From NCBI GenBank assembly GCA_003254885.1, contig QANT01007649.1, positions 1-50,484 of the forward strand: a stretch of 50,484 nt of DNA, read 5' to 3'. Numbering within the stretch: the first letter of the stretch is position 1; each line of letters opens with the position of its first letter. This document shows, one piece after another, positions 11,311 to 38,471 of the stretch. A program made the position numbers and the translations under genes. The notes under the pieces are model-generated. The model had not been told where the DNA came from. It was given only the letters and a program-made list of their open reading frames with translations, and made no database searches. Origin of the DNA: Purshia tridentata (taxonomy: Eukaryota; Streptophyta; Magnoliopsida; Rosales; Rosaceae).

Positions 11311-12318
11311 TCATGACTCATGAAATGTGTATGGTGTATGTGTAGGGTGGTGAGAGACGCAATTGATGAAGGTGTTAGACTGTAATTTACTAATTTGGAC
11401 TGTTCTGTGTACAATTAATGTAGTTCACAAACACGTGGATATCATGTCTACGGTCTACAAGAAGTACCAGTAGCTTTGGGCGGGGTCCCTTAAATAATTT
11501 TGTCTTCTCTATTTTAGGGTTCGACTTCCAACCTCCTCATAGTCATAGCCATTGATTTTTTTTTTGGAACTTAAAACAAGTGAGTTTCTACTGTAGAATA
11601 GATAAAAATAAATTTTTTTTTTTAAAAGTCGAAACATATGGTCCATAAGGGACCATAAACGGCCAAATGAACGAAAGCAAGCAATAATAATTTTTTTTAA
11701 AAAAAACTCTTTAATTACCTGAAATTTCTTAAAATTTGTGCAAAATGAGGAGAGCTCACAGAGCCAAAACAGGTTCATGAGAATCATCACAGAACGGGTA
11801 CCACGGTAGAGACAATGTTCAATTTATTTTTTCTTATTTTTGCAACAACTTTTTTATTTAGTGTTCTGACCTCCTCAGAGCCATAATTTTTTCTTCTCAT
11901 TTTGTTTTGAATTATAAGAGAAGTGGGAGAGATGCGAAACGGTAGGAGAACAGATTAAATATATATTTTTAAGTTAATTTGACTTTGATTTCATTTAGTA
12001 AACTATCTTTTGTATTTTTTCTCTCTCTATCCTAAATAAAAACAAAAATACGAACTTATTATTTCCTTGTCCGTATAGTCTTTTTTGTTTTTGTTTTTTC
12101 TTTATTTATTTCGGGTTCTGTATGGTAGTTGAACAATATTAAGTTATTAATTTGTCGTTGCTTTCATTATTATGCATGCGAATCCCATTTTAGGCCACAC
12201 ATTCACTAGGCTACTGTATTCACAAGACCGCAAGTTGAGGTTGAGTTTCATATTACATATACTAGAACGTAGTACAATATGTGTTACGCATAGAAAAGAA
12301 CATTAAAAATCAAATCCC
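11311..12318. other. Intergenic with one gene relic
   Basis: 3' flank of the FKBP gene, then AT-rich spacer with long T and A runs. It contains the relic of the 5433 gene's start at 11715-11792. No other coding sequence was recognised before the SCPL start at 12319. Confidence 0.55.
11715..11792 (+). pseudogene. Relic copy of the leader and first codons of the 5433 gene
   Basis: This matches 5403-5475 closely: ttacctgaaatttcttaaaa, then a nearly identical leader, the ATG context gtgcaaaatgag, and aaaacaggttcatgagaat. A net loss of bases after the ATG shifts the frame into an early TGA, and similarity ends near 11792. It is a broken fragment of a duplicate, with leader included, so it is not simply a coding fragment. 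Confidence 0.75.
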
Positions 12319-15300
12319 ATGGCTGCAGGGCTTTGTTCTCTTGGCCATAATCGTATGCTGCTTCTACTTCTAGTTCTACTTGTTTCACAGGTTTGCTCAC
12401 AGCTACTTGCAGCCTCTCACTCATCAGTGGTTAAGTTTCTTCCTGGGATCCAGGGACCTCTTCCTTTCCAACTCGAAACCGGGTACGTGTGTGTATATAC
12501 ATATAGAGTAATTTTCGCTCGGTTAGTATGGAGTAAGGAATTTATTATACATATTCATGTGAATTGTGAATTGTGAATTGTGTGTAGGTATGTGGGAGTA
12601 GGGGAATCAGAGGCAGAGGAGGTGCAGCTTTTCTACTACTTTGTGAAGTCGGAGAGGAACCCGGAAGAGGATCCTCTACTGCTTTGGCTAAATGGTGGTC
12701 CTGGTTGCTCTGCGATCACCGGCCTTTTCTTTGAAATAGGTAACCACGTACTACTCCTTAACACAACCAACATTGCTACCCAATTTGCTATGCATGGAAT
12801 AGTTTGTACCACATTGTGTACTGCGACTCTAAATGTGTAGAAGAAATTAAGAATAATCAAATGTAACAGGGGACCACAAGGTCCACAAGTATCGTTTTGA
12901 TTTAGTTTTTGTTGATGCTTAAAATTAAAATGAGGCTTTCTTACTAACAGCCCAAGAGTTAGCCAGGGTTTAGGGTTTAGGGTTAGACACTGTACTTTGA
13001 TACTTTCACATGAGACTGCATGCATTAATCGACCTCTCTTCATTTTGTAGGTCCTTTGAACTTTAAAATAGAGCGGTACAATGGGAGTTTACCTACCATA
13101 ATCTTAAACCCACACTCATGGACAAAGGTGATCAGAATAATTGGTCCATCTATACTAAAAAATCATCATAGAAATACCTTAATTTAGAAGAAAAATACTC
13201 CTTTTACTTACATATATGGCATTGTGAATTTGGAATTGAATGGCAGGTATCTAGCATAATTTTCCTAGACTCCCCAGTTGGCACTGGTTTTTCCTATGCA
13301 ACAACTTCATTTTCTTCTCAGCCAGGTGATTTGGAACAAGTGCAACATGCCCTCCAATTCCTAAGGAAGGTACGCCGATTTTAGTACAACAATTGATTTG
13401 GGGTCTTAATGATCTGATCTGATTGTAGACGTACGAAACAAAACTATCCAACCCCTTACACCTCATAGACTAGGTTTTCAGTTTTAAGCTTTTGATCAAT
13501 GACATGTTGATCTAGCTTATAGCACAGTTAGTGGGTCTATGTTAGAAAGAATTGCTTATAAGTTCAATTTTAGTTGTTTTGTTTTCTTCTTCTTCTTATG
13601 AATTTGTTCAATTGCACTCTGAAGTGGCTGGTTGATCACCCAGAATTCATGTCGAATCCTGTCTTTATCGGTGGGGATTCATATTCTGGCATTACTGTCC
13701 CTGTTCTTGTCCAGCAAATCTCAAATGGTATGCAATTAACGGCTAGTTAATTTGATATGTATGTGAAACTTGGAAAGACAAAAACATAGAATATAACTGC
13801 AATTAATGATCGTGATCAACTGCTCAAGAGCCTTTTACTGCCTTTTTAAAAATGAAAGAATGGAAGCGATGCATTCATTCTTAAGTTTTATGGAAAATTT
13901 GGCAATGCAGGTAATGAAGAAGGCATTAAACCGATGATAAATATCAAGGTTTTTAATTATACTTCACTTGATCTCCTATTGCTTCTTTGTGATTGCAATT
14001 TTATGCCAAAATTAATTAAGCATAACCATGTCACTGAAATAATTAAAACAGGAAAATGGATGGAATATTAGGAAAGCAGTACTTGATGATCATTGAATTT
14101 CTACAGTTAAATAATTAATGTAATGGTTTCCAAATGGTTAATTGCAGGGTTATATACTAGGGAACCCAGTAACAGTGCGATCAGATGAAGTTAATTTAGC
14201 AATCCCATTTGCTCGTGGAATGGGACTTATTTCTGATGAACTATACCAGGTACTCCTACCATCATGACCAATGAACAATTTATAATATTATTGTAAAACG
14301 AAAAGATGATCAACTTTAATTTGGCATTATCCAGTCCTTGATGAGAAGTTGCCGAGGAGATTATCAAAACATAGACCCTGGTAATATAGGGTGTTTGAAA
14401 GATGTGCAAGCTTATGATAAGGTATACATGAAACCCTAACATTAATTTTCTTAACCCTCTACATCTTACTTACCTTTCTAATATACATTTCATATCATAC
14501 ATTGTTACAATATTGCCTACCTATTATACAGTGTACTTCAGAAATTAATCAGGCACATATTTTGGAACGATACTGCAGTAGACTCATTGCTCCAAAGCCA
14601 AAAGAGATGCTTGGTAAAAGAAGATATCTCATTGACAACTATGATGTGTTCCTCCATTCGGAATCGCCTCTTCCTACACTAGACTGTCGCGTAACTTCCC
14701 TGATCTCTTTTACTAAATCACCAAATGATGCGATATGTGCCGTTGTTTTATTTGTTTAAAATTTCAAATCTAATTTATTTTTAACATATAAGATACTGAC
14801 ATGTATAATGACATATTTTCGTTTTTTGTATATAGAGTTATGGTTATTTGCTTTCGCAATATTGGACCAATGATCGCTCCGTCCAGAAAGCCCTTCACAT
14901 ACGAGAGGTATGATTAGGGTAATACTAAAAAAGATTTAAAACGGAAGATGACATGTGACATGAATCTAGTGCTTGCAGGGAAGTATAGGGAAATGGCAAA
15001 GATGCAACTACGATATGCCTTACAACCATGACGTTGGCAGCAGCTTTCAGTACCATGTAAAGCTTAGTGCCAAAGGGCTCTATCGCTCTTTAATATACAG
15101 GTGTGAGAATTGAGATCATATAAATATATACACTCTATTTTTCGATATTTAAGTGTCGTTTAATTAATTAATTCTTACACTTTATTTTCTTTGTTTTCAT
15201 TGATTCCAGTGGAGACCATGACATGTTGGTGCCATTCTTGGCCACACAAGCATGGATTAGATCCTTAAATTATTCCATTATTGATGACTGGAGACCATGG

Positions 15301-15652
15301 ATTGTCCAAGGTCAAATTGCAGGGTAAGTACTCACATTATGTTTATCATACTTTCAAACTTTGATTTTGGAATTGAGGTTCATGGGAATTACTTAAATTT
15401 TGGGACGTAGTTATACAAGGACTTATTCGAACAAGATGACTTATGCGACTGTGAAGGCAAGATCATTTGTTTCAATTTTTTACTGTCGGCAAAAATGTGA
15501 CAAGAAGACTCCCATTCAATTCAATTCAGTATTTTTAATTTTTGTTTGTTTGGTTATATTTGGTTCAGGGGGCAGGACACACAGCTCCTGAGTACAAGAG
15601 GGAAGAATGTCTGAATATGTATGCAAGGTGGATATTTTGGGATCCCCTGTAA
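12319..15652 (+). CDS. Serine carboxypeptidase-like (SCPL) protein, acyltransferase-type clade, 14 exons
   Basis: Exons: 12319-12482, 12588-12739, 13051-13127, 13247-13369, 13625-13727, 13911-13948, 14148-14249, 14335-14421, 14532-14690, 14836-14907, 14979-15100, 15210-15323, 15411-15456, 15569-15652. Phases close, giving 480 aa. A hydrophobic signal peptide (about residues 12-28) precedes [18 protein letters not shown], the classic SCPL start. [14 protein letters not shown] is the oxyanion region. GGDSYSG gives nucleophile Ser191, [10 protein letters not shown] gives Asp404 and GAGHTAPEY gives His457. GDSYSG rather than GESYAG is typical of SCPL clade IA enzymes, many of which use glucose esters as acyl donors in secondary metabolism, in the vacuole or secretory pathway. 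The actual substrate is unknown. Intron 13 has a GC donor (AAG|GCAAGA). It is convergent with the ECA3-type gene. Confidence 0.94.
12966..12985. repeat. Short telomere-like repeat in SCPL intron 2
   Basis: gggtttagggtttagggtta is about 2.5 units of the plant telomere repeat TTTAGGG, located inside an intron. At this length it may be chance or a repair scar. Confidence 0.7.
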
Positions 15653-16426
15653 TTATCTTTCAGAGGTCATTGTTGTGCCTTTGTGTTACAATACCATCAA
15701 TCAACAAAAGTAATTATGTTGCTAGTCAGGTTTATATTTGACTAAATCCATTGCATCCCAGCGACAGTGACATAAAAACATATGTTCCATCCCAAGGCAA
15801 AATAAGGAAACCCTCCAAATTTAGCTATAATTCGATTTGTTAGGTGGAAATACACTGAATTGAGAAAACAATCCTCTTCTGGTGAGAAATATTGTAGATA
15901 GAAGGGGACAAATCGAATCGATGGCAGAAAAATCTCCTGCACCAGCTCACTGATGAATGGTAGAAAATATCGCCTCATGAAGCAAGATTCTAATGTGAGA
16001 GAGAGAGAGAGAGAGAGTGTGTGTGTGTGTGTGTGTGTCCCATGCCTCCAAAACCCAGCACTAAAAGAAAGAATGTGACCAAAATAACGTAATGCTATAA
16101 AAAGCCACATGACTAATGAGCCATCTCTGCTATTTGTTCTTCTTACACTTTGTTTTTGGGTATTTTCCTTTCATATAAGGGCCTTTTTGGCACGTAATTT
16201 GCATTTAAAAAAAAATGAGGGTAAGAGTGTTTATAAGTTATAACATACAAGATTGGATACGATACGACTGACTTCTGCAAGGTTATCCACGCTCCTCTAT
16301 CTTGGCAAAGCATATGAATGAGTAATCATCATGAATCCCTGGTTCCTCTTATATGTTGAAGGATGACAAAACATAGGCATCACAAGGAATTTGTCTCCAA
16401 AATTTGGGTCACATAAAGCACCATTT
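15653..16426. other. Convergent intergenic region
   Basis: 3' flanks of the SCPL gene (rightward) and the ECA3-type gene (leftward). It holds the compound GA/GT microsatellite at 15996-16038. No gene was seen. Confidence 0.6.
15996..16038. repeat. Compound microsatellite (GA)n(GT)n
   Basis: A run of about 11 GA units passes directly into about 11 GT units. It lies between convergent genes and is likely polymorphic. Confidence 0.9.
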
Positions 16427-31870
<15,444 letters not shown>

Positions 31871-32222
31871 TCAGGGACGAAGAGTTTGGATCGAAGACGA
31901 AGCCTTGGAACTTGTTCTTCTTAGTCTTCTTCTTTCCTGTTTTCTTACTTCAGCTCTCTGTGACTCTGTGTGTGTGTGTGTGACTGTGTAACTGTTTGTT
32001 AATCAGTTCGTGGGCATTGGCTAAGATCTAAAACAAAGGCGAAAAAGGCAGTTAATTTCACGCTTTGGATTTGGAGCGAGACGTTAAGATTAACTGTTTA
32101 AATAACCTTCTGGGTTCTGGCCGGCCTGACGTTTTGTAAGCCCTTGTTGACCACGCGGGTCACGCTTTTAGAGCCCATTATTTAATTGTTGCTACACAGC
32201 GTATTAAGCCATTGTGCAAACT

Positions 32223-32256
32223 TGGGCCTCGACCCTCAGAATTGGGCCTTGGCCCA
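32223..32256. promoter_or_regulatory. Cluster of three site II-like motifs upstream of the ECA3-type gene
   Basis: TGGGCC at 32223-32228 and 32243-32248 and GGCCCA at 32251-32256, about 350-390 bp upstream of the ECA3-type ATG. TGGGCY motifs are known TCP-binding site II elements in plant promoters. Function here is inferred from motif clustering only. Confidence 0.45.
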
Positions 32257-33441
32257 TATGAAATAAATACTTCCTGCCGTGGGCTTTGGCTATTATATTT
32301 ACAGGTTTTTCTCTTCTCCGGCATACCCTGATAAACTGTTTAAAGCCATATCAAAGTTCTATGGTCTAATCTTCACCCACTTCCCACTCATCACACAAAT
32401 TAAAAAATATATATATAACACACACACACACTACTCACCACTCACTGGGGCTTTGCGACATGTCATTTAAGTAATTTACACAAAGAAATTTGTGATTGAA
32501 ACTTTATGAAAAGATCGAGTGCATATTATAAGGTAAGAATATAAGACTGTTTAAACTAAAAAGAGATACATGTGTAAGTTGTGATAGAAGTTATAATTCA
32601 AATAAAGAAAATGCATATATATAATGAGAATTGTGGTACTTTTTTGTTGTTAAAAATAAGGTAACTTATAATTGTTATCATATAATTGGCTCTTATTTAT
32701 TAGTTTACATAATTTTAATATAATATATGTAATTGATATTTGTTTTATGATCAAAATAAATGTAATGAGCTTGATTGCTTTAACATATGGTACATGCATT
32801 TGATTGTTATATTATGATGATGCAAATAAGATAGATTGAAAGAGAGACTTTAAAATTGTGACTTTCCCCCTTCACCTCAAGTGTAATACTTATACACTTG
32901 CAAGTAAGAAAAGAAGAAGATGAGTTTTGAGGATGTGCAATTGTTAGTCAGGTGAACTGGGGTTATGGACATGTGATATCCAAAGAAAATAAAAATGTGA
33001 TACATACCAAAATTAGGTTTTTCAAAATAAAAATATTGGACAATTTTCTAAAATTATATAATATAACGATTTAAACACAACACGGTTAGTTACAAGTATG
33101 TATATGTAAAGTAAGTTATTTATAATTAAGTTTAGCACAATATACCTTGGCCAAAAAAAAAGGTTTAGCACAAAATACACCTTCATTATTAATCATCTAA
33201 TGTCCATTGATGATTAATTACGATGTCAATTAATTTGATAGCTTAAGAATTGAGGACACATGTCCACAACTTTATACATGTCAATTATAGTTTTGTTCAA
33301 CAATTAATTTTATTTCAAAATTGTCTATTTCACCCCTGGTAAAAGGTAAAAGATTTGTGATTTTTTTAATTACATGATCATTATACCGCGAGTAATGATA
33401 AAATTTTGAAATTTATGATATGGGAGTATTGATTAAATGTA

Positions 33442-33672
33442 TGGGCCCGAATAGAATCCACACATGGCATGCTAAACCCGGTTCGATCAAAAGGGTCCGG
33501 TCCACATGTAGCAAGACCTATACTCAACTTCGGCGCTTAAACCCTCCAAAACCTAAAACTTGTTTACGCATCGCCTTCTCTTCTCTTTCTGATGCCCCCC
33601 ACATCACCTCCCTTTACACTCCTCTGACAGTCACTCATACAACCACAAACTCAGAAGAAGACCAAACCCTAA
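33442..33672 (+). promoter_or_regulatory. Site II element (TGGGCCC) and telo-box (AAACCCTAA) upstream of UTP4
   Basis: TGGGCCC lies at 33442-33448 and AAACCCTAA at 33664-33672, the latter 23 nt before the ATG. This pairing is well known in promoters of plant ribosomal-protein and ribosome-biogenesis genes, which suits a UTP4 homologue. The telo-box probably lies in the leader or at the transcription start. Confidence 0.6.
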
Positions 33673-33694
33673 TCTTACGCAGGGCTGCGCGAAC

Positions 33695-36600
33695 ATGCTC
33701 GAAGCTTACAGGAACAGCTCAATCGATTGGAAGCCGTCTCCGGTAGTAGCCCTAGCCACCAGCGTCGACGACTCTCAGGTCGCCGCAGCTCGCGACGACG
33801 GCTCGCTCGAGATTTGGCTCGTCTCTCCCGGCTCCGCCGGCTGGCACTGTCAGCTGGTACAATAACAACTGCACGCACTTTTTCCACAAATGATGTTTTC
33901 AAATTTTAATTATTTTTCAGTCAATTATTGGCTTCACACTGATAGATAGGAATACCAATATTTGTTTTGTTTTGTGCTCAGACGATTCATGGAGATTCGG
34001 AATCGAGAGCCTCATCACTTATTTGGTGTCGGGCTGGCTCGAAAGGCTTGCCTTGTGGTCGGTTGTTCTCATCGAGCATAAATGGCTCGGTTTCGCAATG
34101 GGATCTTTTCAATTTGAAGCAGAAGGTATGGTTTTCTGTTTGTAATACTATAACTCACTATTGCTGACTGGAAGCAGAAGATACACTTTCATATAGCTAA
34201 AATAAATATTTACGTTGTTTACCTTCTAAGCCATACTTTAAGCTATTAGTGATAATAAACATTTACAATTATAAATAGCTTCAATAATCATTTTCAAAGT
34301 CTGTTTTTCTAATCAAATGCTTGTCCCGATGTGTAATGGATTATTAGACGCGGTGACTAAGATTTGCTTTGCATTTGTAGACCGTGTTGGAATCAATTGG
34401 GGTCTCAATCTGGCAAATGGCTGTGTCACCGTGTGTTAATGATACAGAATCTAAGTCCCACCCTGTTGGAAATGGGTTTCTAAAGGCTAATATTACTGAA
34501 GGGGATGGTCCGGAAACCAGTGATAGCGAAGATGATTCCGACTCAGATGAGATTCGTGAGCAATCAGTTGTTGAGGACCCACACATAGCATTAGCTTGTG
34601 ATGATGGTTGTGTGCGAATTTACAGTATTACTGGCACAGATGAGTTTGTTTACACTAAATCGTTGCCCAGGGTCAGTGGTGAGAATCTACTCCCCTTTGT
34701 CATTCTATCTCTTGGAATTTTGCTCTCTTTCCCTGAAGAGGCTCTCTTTTTTCCTTGTTTTAAAGCTTTTGGTCATGATTTATTTTTCAGGACGTGTTTT
34801 AAGCGTGACATGGAGTCCTGATGCAAAATTTATATATTCAGGGAGCAGTGATGGGTATGTATGAATGTGTAGACCAACTGTGCTTGTTGTGATTATTGTG
34901 AACTTAAGTCAAGCATAAATTTCTGGACTCTTGTCATTTTGATCGTGCATGTGATGACCTTTTCTTTGGGCAGAATTGTAAGATGCTGGGATGCTAAATT
35001 GGGCCATGAGATCTACAGGATTACAGTTGGACTCGGAGGTTTGGGTAGTGGACCTGAACTCTGTGTTTGGTCATTACTTTCTCTGAGGTAAAATCGGGCG
35101 GCATCTTTGTAATTTTCTGCAGCTTATGATACTGATTTTCAGTTCTATTTCTGTGTCAATTGGAGTTTAGCTTCTGAAATGCCCTTTCTAAAAATTGATT
35201 TCTTTGTTTACACCAGGTGTGGGACCCTAGTGAGTGCAGACAGTACCGGCAGTGTTCAATTTTGGGACAGTCAGCATGGGACTCTATTGCAGGCGCATTC
35301 TTACCACAAGGGTGATGTGAATGCTCTGGCAGCATCTCCCAGCCATAGTAGGGTGTTTTCTGCTGGTTCTGATGGTCAGGTACAGGGTTTTGCTATTTTT
35401 GTCAGACAAAAATCTTCGTTCTGAGTTGATTTTCTGCTCACAATTCAATTTTTATTATGGTTTTTTGGTTTTTATTTGCTAATTTTACCAAGGCATATGT
35501 ACTTCTTATTCAACCTGATGGGTCAACTAGCACTACATCAATGTCCACTATTTTTTTTGGTAGGTTATTATTTATAAGCTCTCTAGTGAGACAGTCGGAT
35601 CTAGTGATGACAAGTCTTCCTCTGATGTGATGAAGAAATGGATCTATGTTGGTTATATAAGAGCTCATACACATGATGTTAGGGCTTTGACGGTGGCTGT
35701 ACCAATCAGCAGAGAAGGTCTGTCCATAACTTATGCAATGTTTCATGCTTTGCTTTGTTGCATTTATTATTTCAATCTTTCCCTTTTCACACATAACACC
35801 AGTTCATGTTTGCCTGCGTAAAATTGGATTTATGTTTTTAGTATGTTTTTATCTGTTTTCCAGTTCTTAAATTGAATTATACTGTGATTGGCAGATCCCT
35901 TGCCAGATGAAGGGATAAAAAGAGCCCGTCGTAGGGAAAAGCCTGTTGATTTCAGTTACCATAAATGGGCACATTTGGGTGTTCCCATGCTTATCTCTGC
36001 TGGTGATGACACAAAGCTCTTTGCCTACTCTATTAGGGAGTTCACAAAGTTCTCTCCTCATGATATCTGCCCTGCGCCTCAGAGGGTATCCATTCAACTG
36101 GTACTTAATACAGCATTCAATCAAACATCTTTGCTTCTTGTTCAAGCTTCTCAGTGGTTGGATATCCTGTGTGTTCGTGCAAAAAGTGATGCCTTTTCGG
36201 ATATGGCTCGTGGCCCTTCAGGGGGCCTAGCCTCAACAGATCTCCTGGCTCGAGTTAAGACTAAGGCATCTCGGAAGATCATTTGCAGCACCATTTCTAA
36301 TACAGGGGAGCTTTTTGCTTATTCTGACCATGTGAAACCTAGCCTATTTGAATTGAAGAAGTGTAAAGTTGGCAAATCTGCATTGACTGTTAATAAAAGG
36401 CAACTTCCTCTGAAACTTCCATTTGCCCATTCAATGGTTTTTAACTTTGATTCTTCCCGCTTGATGATAGCAGGGCATGATAGAAGAATATATGTAAGCT
36501 GTCCCTTTTTGTTGCCCTATTTTATTTATTTGTTTCATTATTTGTTCTTCCATCTTACATTTTATTATGGTTTCTCTTTGAAGCAAAACTTTTTGGGGGT

Positions 36601-38471
36601 TTGACTGTAAAAGGTTCATTTTCTTGTTAACTAATGTGAATTTCAGAAGGTGCCACAGACCTTGCTTTCGCTCTGGATTTGTCATTATTGTAGATAAACA
36701 TACTTCTCACTCAACTGCTAGTTTTTTTCAAGGTTTAGAGCTTGATTAAGTTGCAATTCACATATTTTTAAGTAATTGCTGAGGCCTATAGGCAGCACTG
36801 ATTTTCATGATTTGAACAGGCGGGTACCTATGTTGTGTGAATTTTTTTGGAACTTATTTCCTAATGGTTGTTGGAGTTGACATCTGTAACATAAATTTCT
36901 GTATATATACATTATTTTCATTGCCAAAAACAGTAGGATTTTTAAGCAATGCTTAATGCTTGTGCCTTCGAATCAAAATTTATCAGCATTGCCTTAAATT
37001 TTAGGTGAGGCTAAAAGAAACGCTAAAGAGCTTTGATCATTTAGACTCTTGAGACATGATTGACAATCACTTATCACAATGAATAAGATTGGACAGTTTC
37101 TTATATTGCATTCATCATCTAATCATTACGCAGCTTCCGTTTCTTGACTTATTTTGGATGCTTCAGGTGGTGGATGTGGGCAACTCAGAACTAGTACACA
37201 TGTTCACTCCTTGCCGTGATTTACATGATCAAGAATTACCACCTAGCGAGCCTCCAATAACAAAAATGTTCACCAGTTCTGATGGGCAGTGGTTGGCTGC
37301 CATCAACTGCTTTGGAGATGTCTATGTATTTAATCTGGAGATACAGAGGTATGAAACTATGCCTGATTCTTTTCACCTGGCATCTTTACTTGATTATAAA
37401 CTCTCTTTTTTAATGTCTACTGAGCAATGTGCTATTCTGACTCATTTTATTCTTGTAAAACAGGCAGCACTGGTTCATTTCAAGACTGGATAGCGCCTCT
37501 GTGACAGCTGGAGGGTTTTCTCCACGAAACAACAATGTGCTTGTACTCACAACATCTTCAAATCAGGTATATGCATTGGATGTAGAGGAGAGAAAATTGG
37601 GAGATTGGTCGAGGCAGCATACATATGTTCTGCCCAAGAGATTTCAAGAGTTTCCAGGCGAAGTTATTGGGATTTCTTTCCCACCCTCTACAAGTTCATC
37701 TTCTGTCATTGTTTATAGTGCCAGGTGCTCTCCTCTTTCCTTATTGGTATGAATGTGTGATTTGTGATTATTTTCCATAGCTTTGAACATCAGAAGTAGG
37801 TAATAGGACCAAAGAAATTAAGTTAAATAACAATCCAATGTTTCAATGTTCAAAGGCAATGTGACCTGGGTTCAAACCCAGCTTTTACATCGAGAGGGTA
37901 TTGCAATAAGTTGCTGTTCCCAACCCTGTAGTTAAATCTGGGAGTTGCATGTAGGAATGATATATAATGCCACCATTGCTGCTATTGCTTAACATAGGTC
38001 CCAGGTAGCCACTGAGGCCGAGCCATATGCCTGGTGTGCCTATGAGATCAAATATAAAGATGTTTAACCTTATTATGTAGGACTATCATGGTTGAGCCCT
38101 GTATCCCCTGATATTTTATCATATATCTAATAACTAAAGTTCTTTTATGCTTTAGGGCAATGTGCTGGATTGACTTTGGGATGCCAATTGATAAGGATGA
38201 TGAAAGTGACATGATAAATGGCCAGGACCCAACATTGAAGAATTTGAAAAGTAATTCCATTAACGGGAGACTAAAACGAAAAATGACAGACAGCCAAACT
38301 AAGAGTAAACTCATTGGTAGGAAGAATTTTGAATTTTTTACTTTCAGAGATCCAGTTTTATTTATGGGACATCTTTCCAAAAGTTCTCTCTTGATGATAG
38401 ACAAACCATGGATGGAAGTGGTTAAAACTTTCGACTCTGCACCTGTACACAGACATATTTTTGGGACATAA
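33695..38471 (+). CDS. UTP4: U3 snoRNA-associated protein 4 / cirhin (POPCORN-like) WD40 protein, 11 exons
   Basis: Exons: 33695-33856, 33982-34125, 34381-34678, 34791-34854, 34974-35087, 35217-35379, 35564-35717, 35895-36493, 37167-37348, 37464-37724, 38156-38471. All phases close, giving 818 aa; the Arabidopsis homologue POPCORN is about 815 aa. WD40 signatures are visible: [45 protein letters not shown] and [11 protein letters not shown]. Further ones are [30 protein letters not shown] and [18 protein letters not shown]. An acidic insert ([17 protein letters not shown]) sits about residues 140-156. The C-terminal part is basic ([16 protein letters not shown]). UTP4 belongs to the t-UTP subcomplex of the nucleolar small-subunit processome, needed for early 18S pre-rRNA processing. 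In Arabidopsis the homologue affects embryo patterning. The upstream site II and telo-box motifs fit this role. Confidence 0.95.
37855..37945 (+). repeat. Possible SINE-like fragment in UTP4 intron 10
   Basis: gacctgggttcaaacccagc resembles a Pol III B box (GGTTCAANNCC) inside a short palindrome. No matching A box or poly-A tail was identified, so this is only a suggestion of a tRNA-derived SINE fragment. Confidence 0.25.

Larger units (their letters stand above)
31871..33694. other. Divergent intergenic region between ECA3-type and UTP4-type genes
   Basis: About 1.8 kb, AT-rich in the middle. It holds a TG microsatellite near 31968-31982, a site II-like cluster near the ECA3 side (32223-32256), and a site II plus telo-box pair near the UTP4 side (33442-33672). 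A short imperfect direct repeat (tttagcacaa…) occurs at about 33132 and 33166. No coding exon was recognised. Confidence 0.6.

Noticed and set aside
37855..37890. tRNA gene
   Set aside because: B-box-like motif only; no acceptor stem, anticodon arm or A box could be folded around it.
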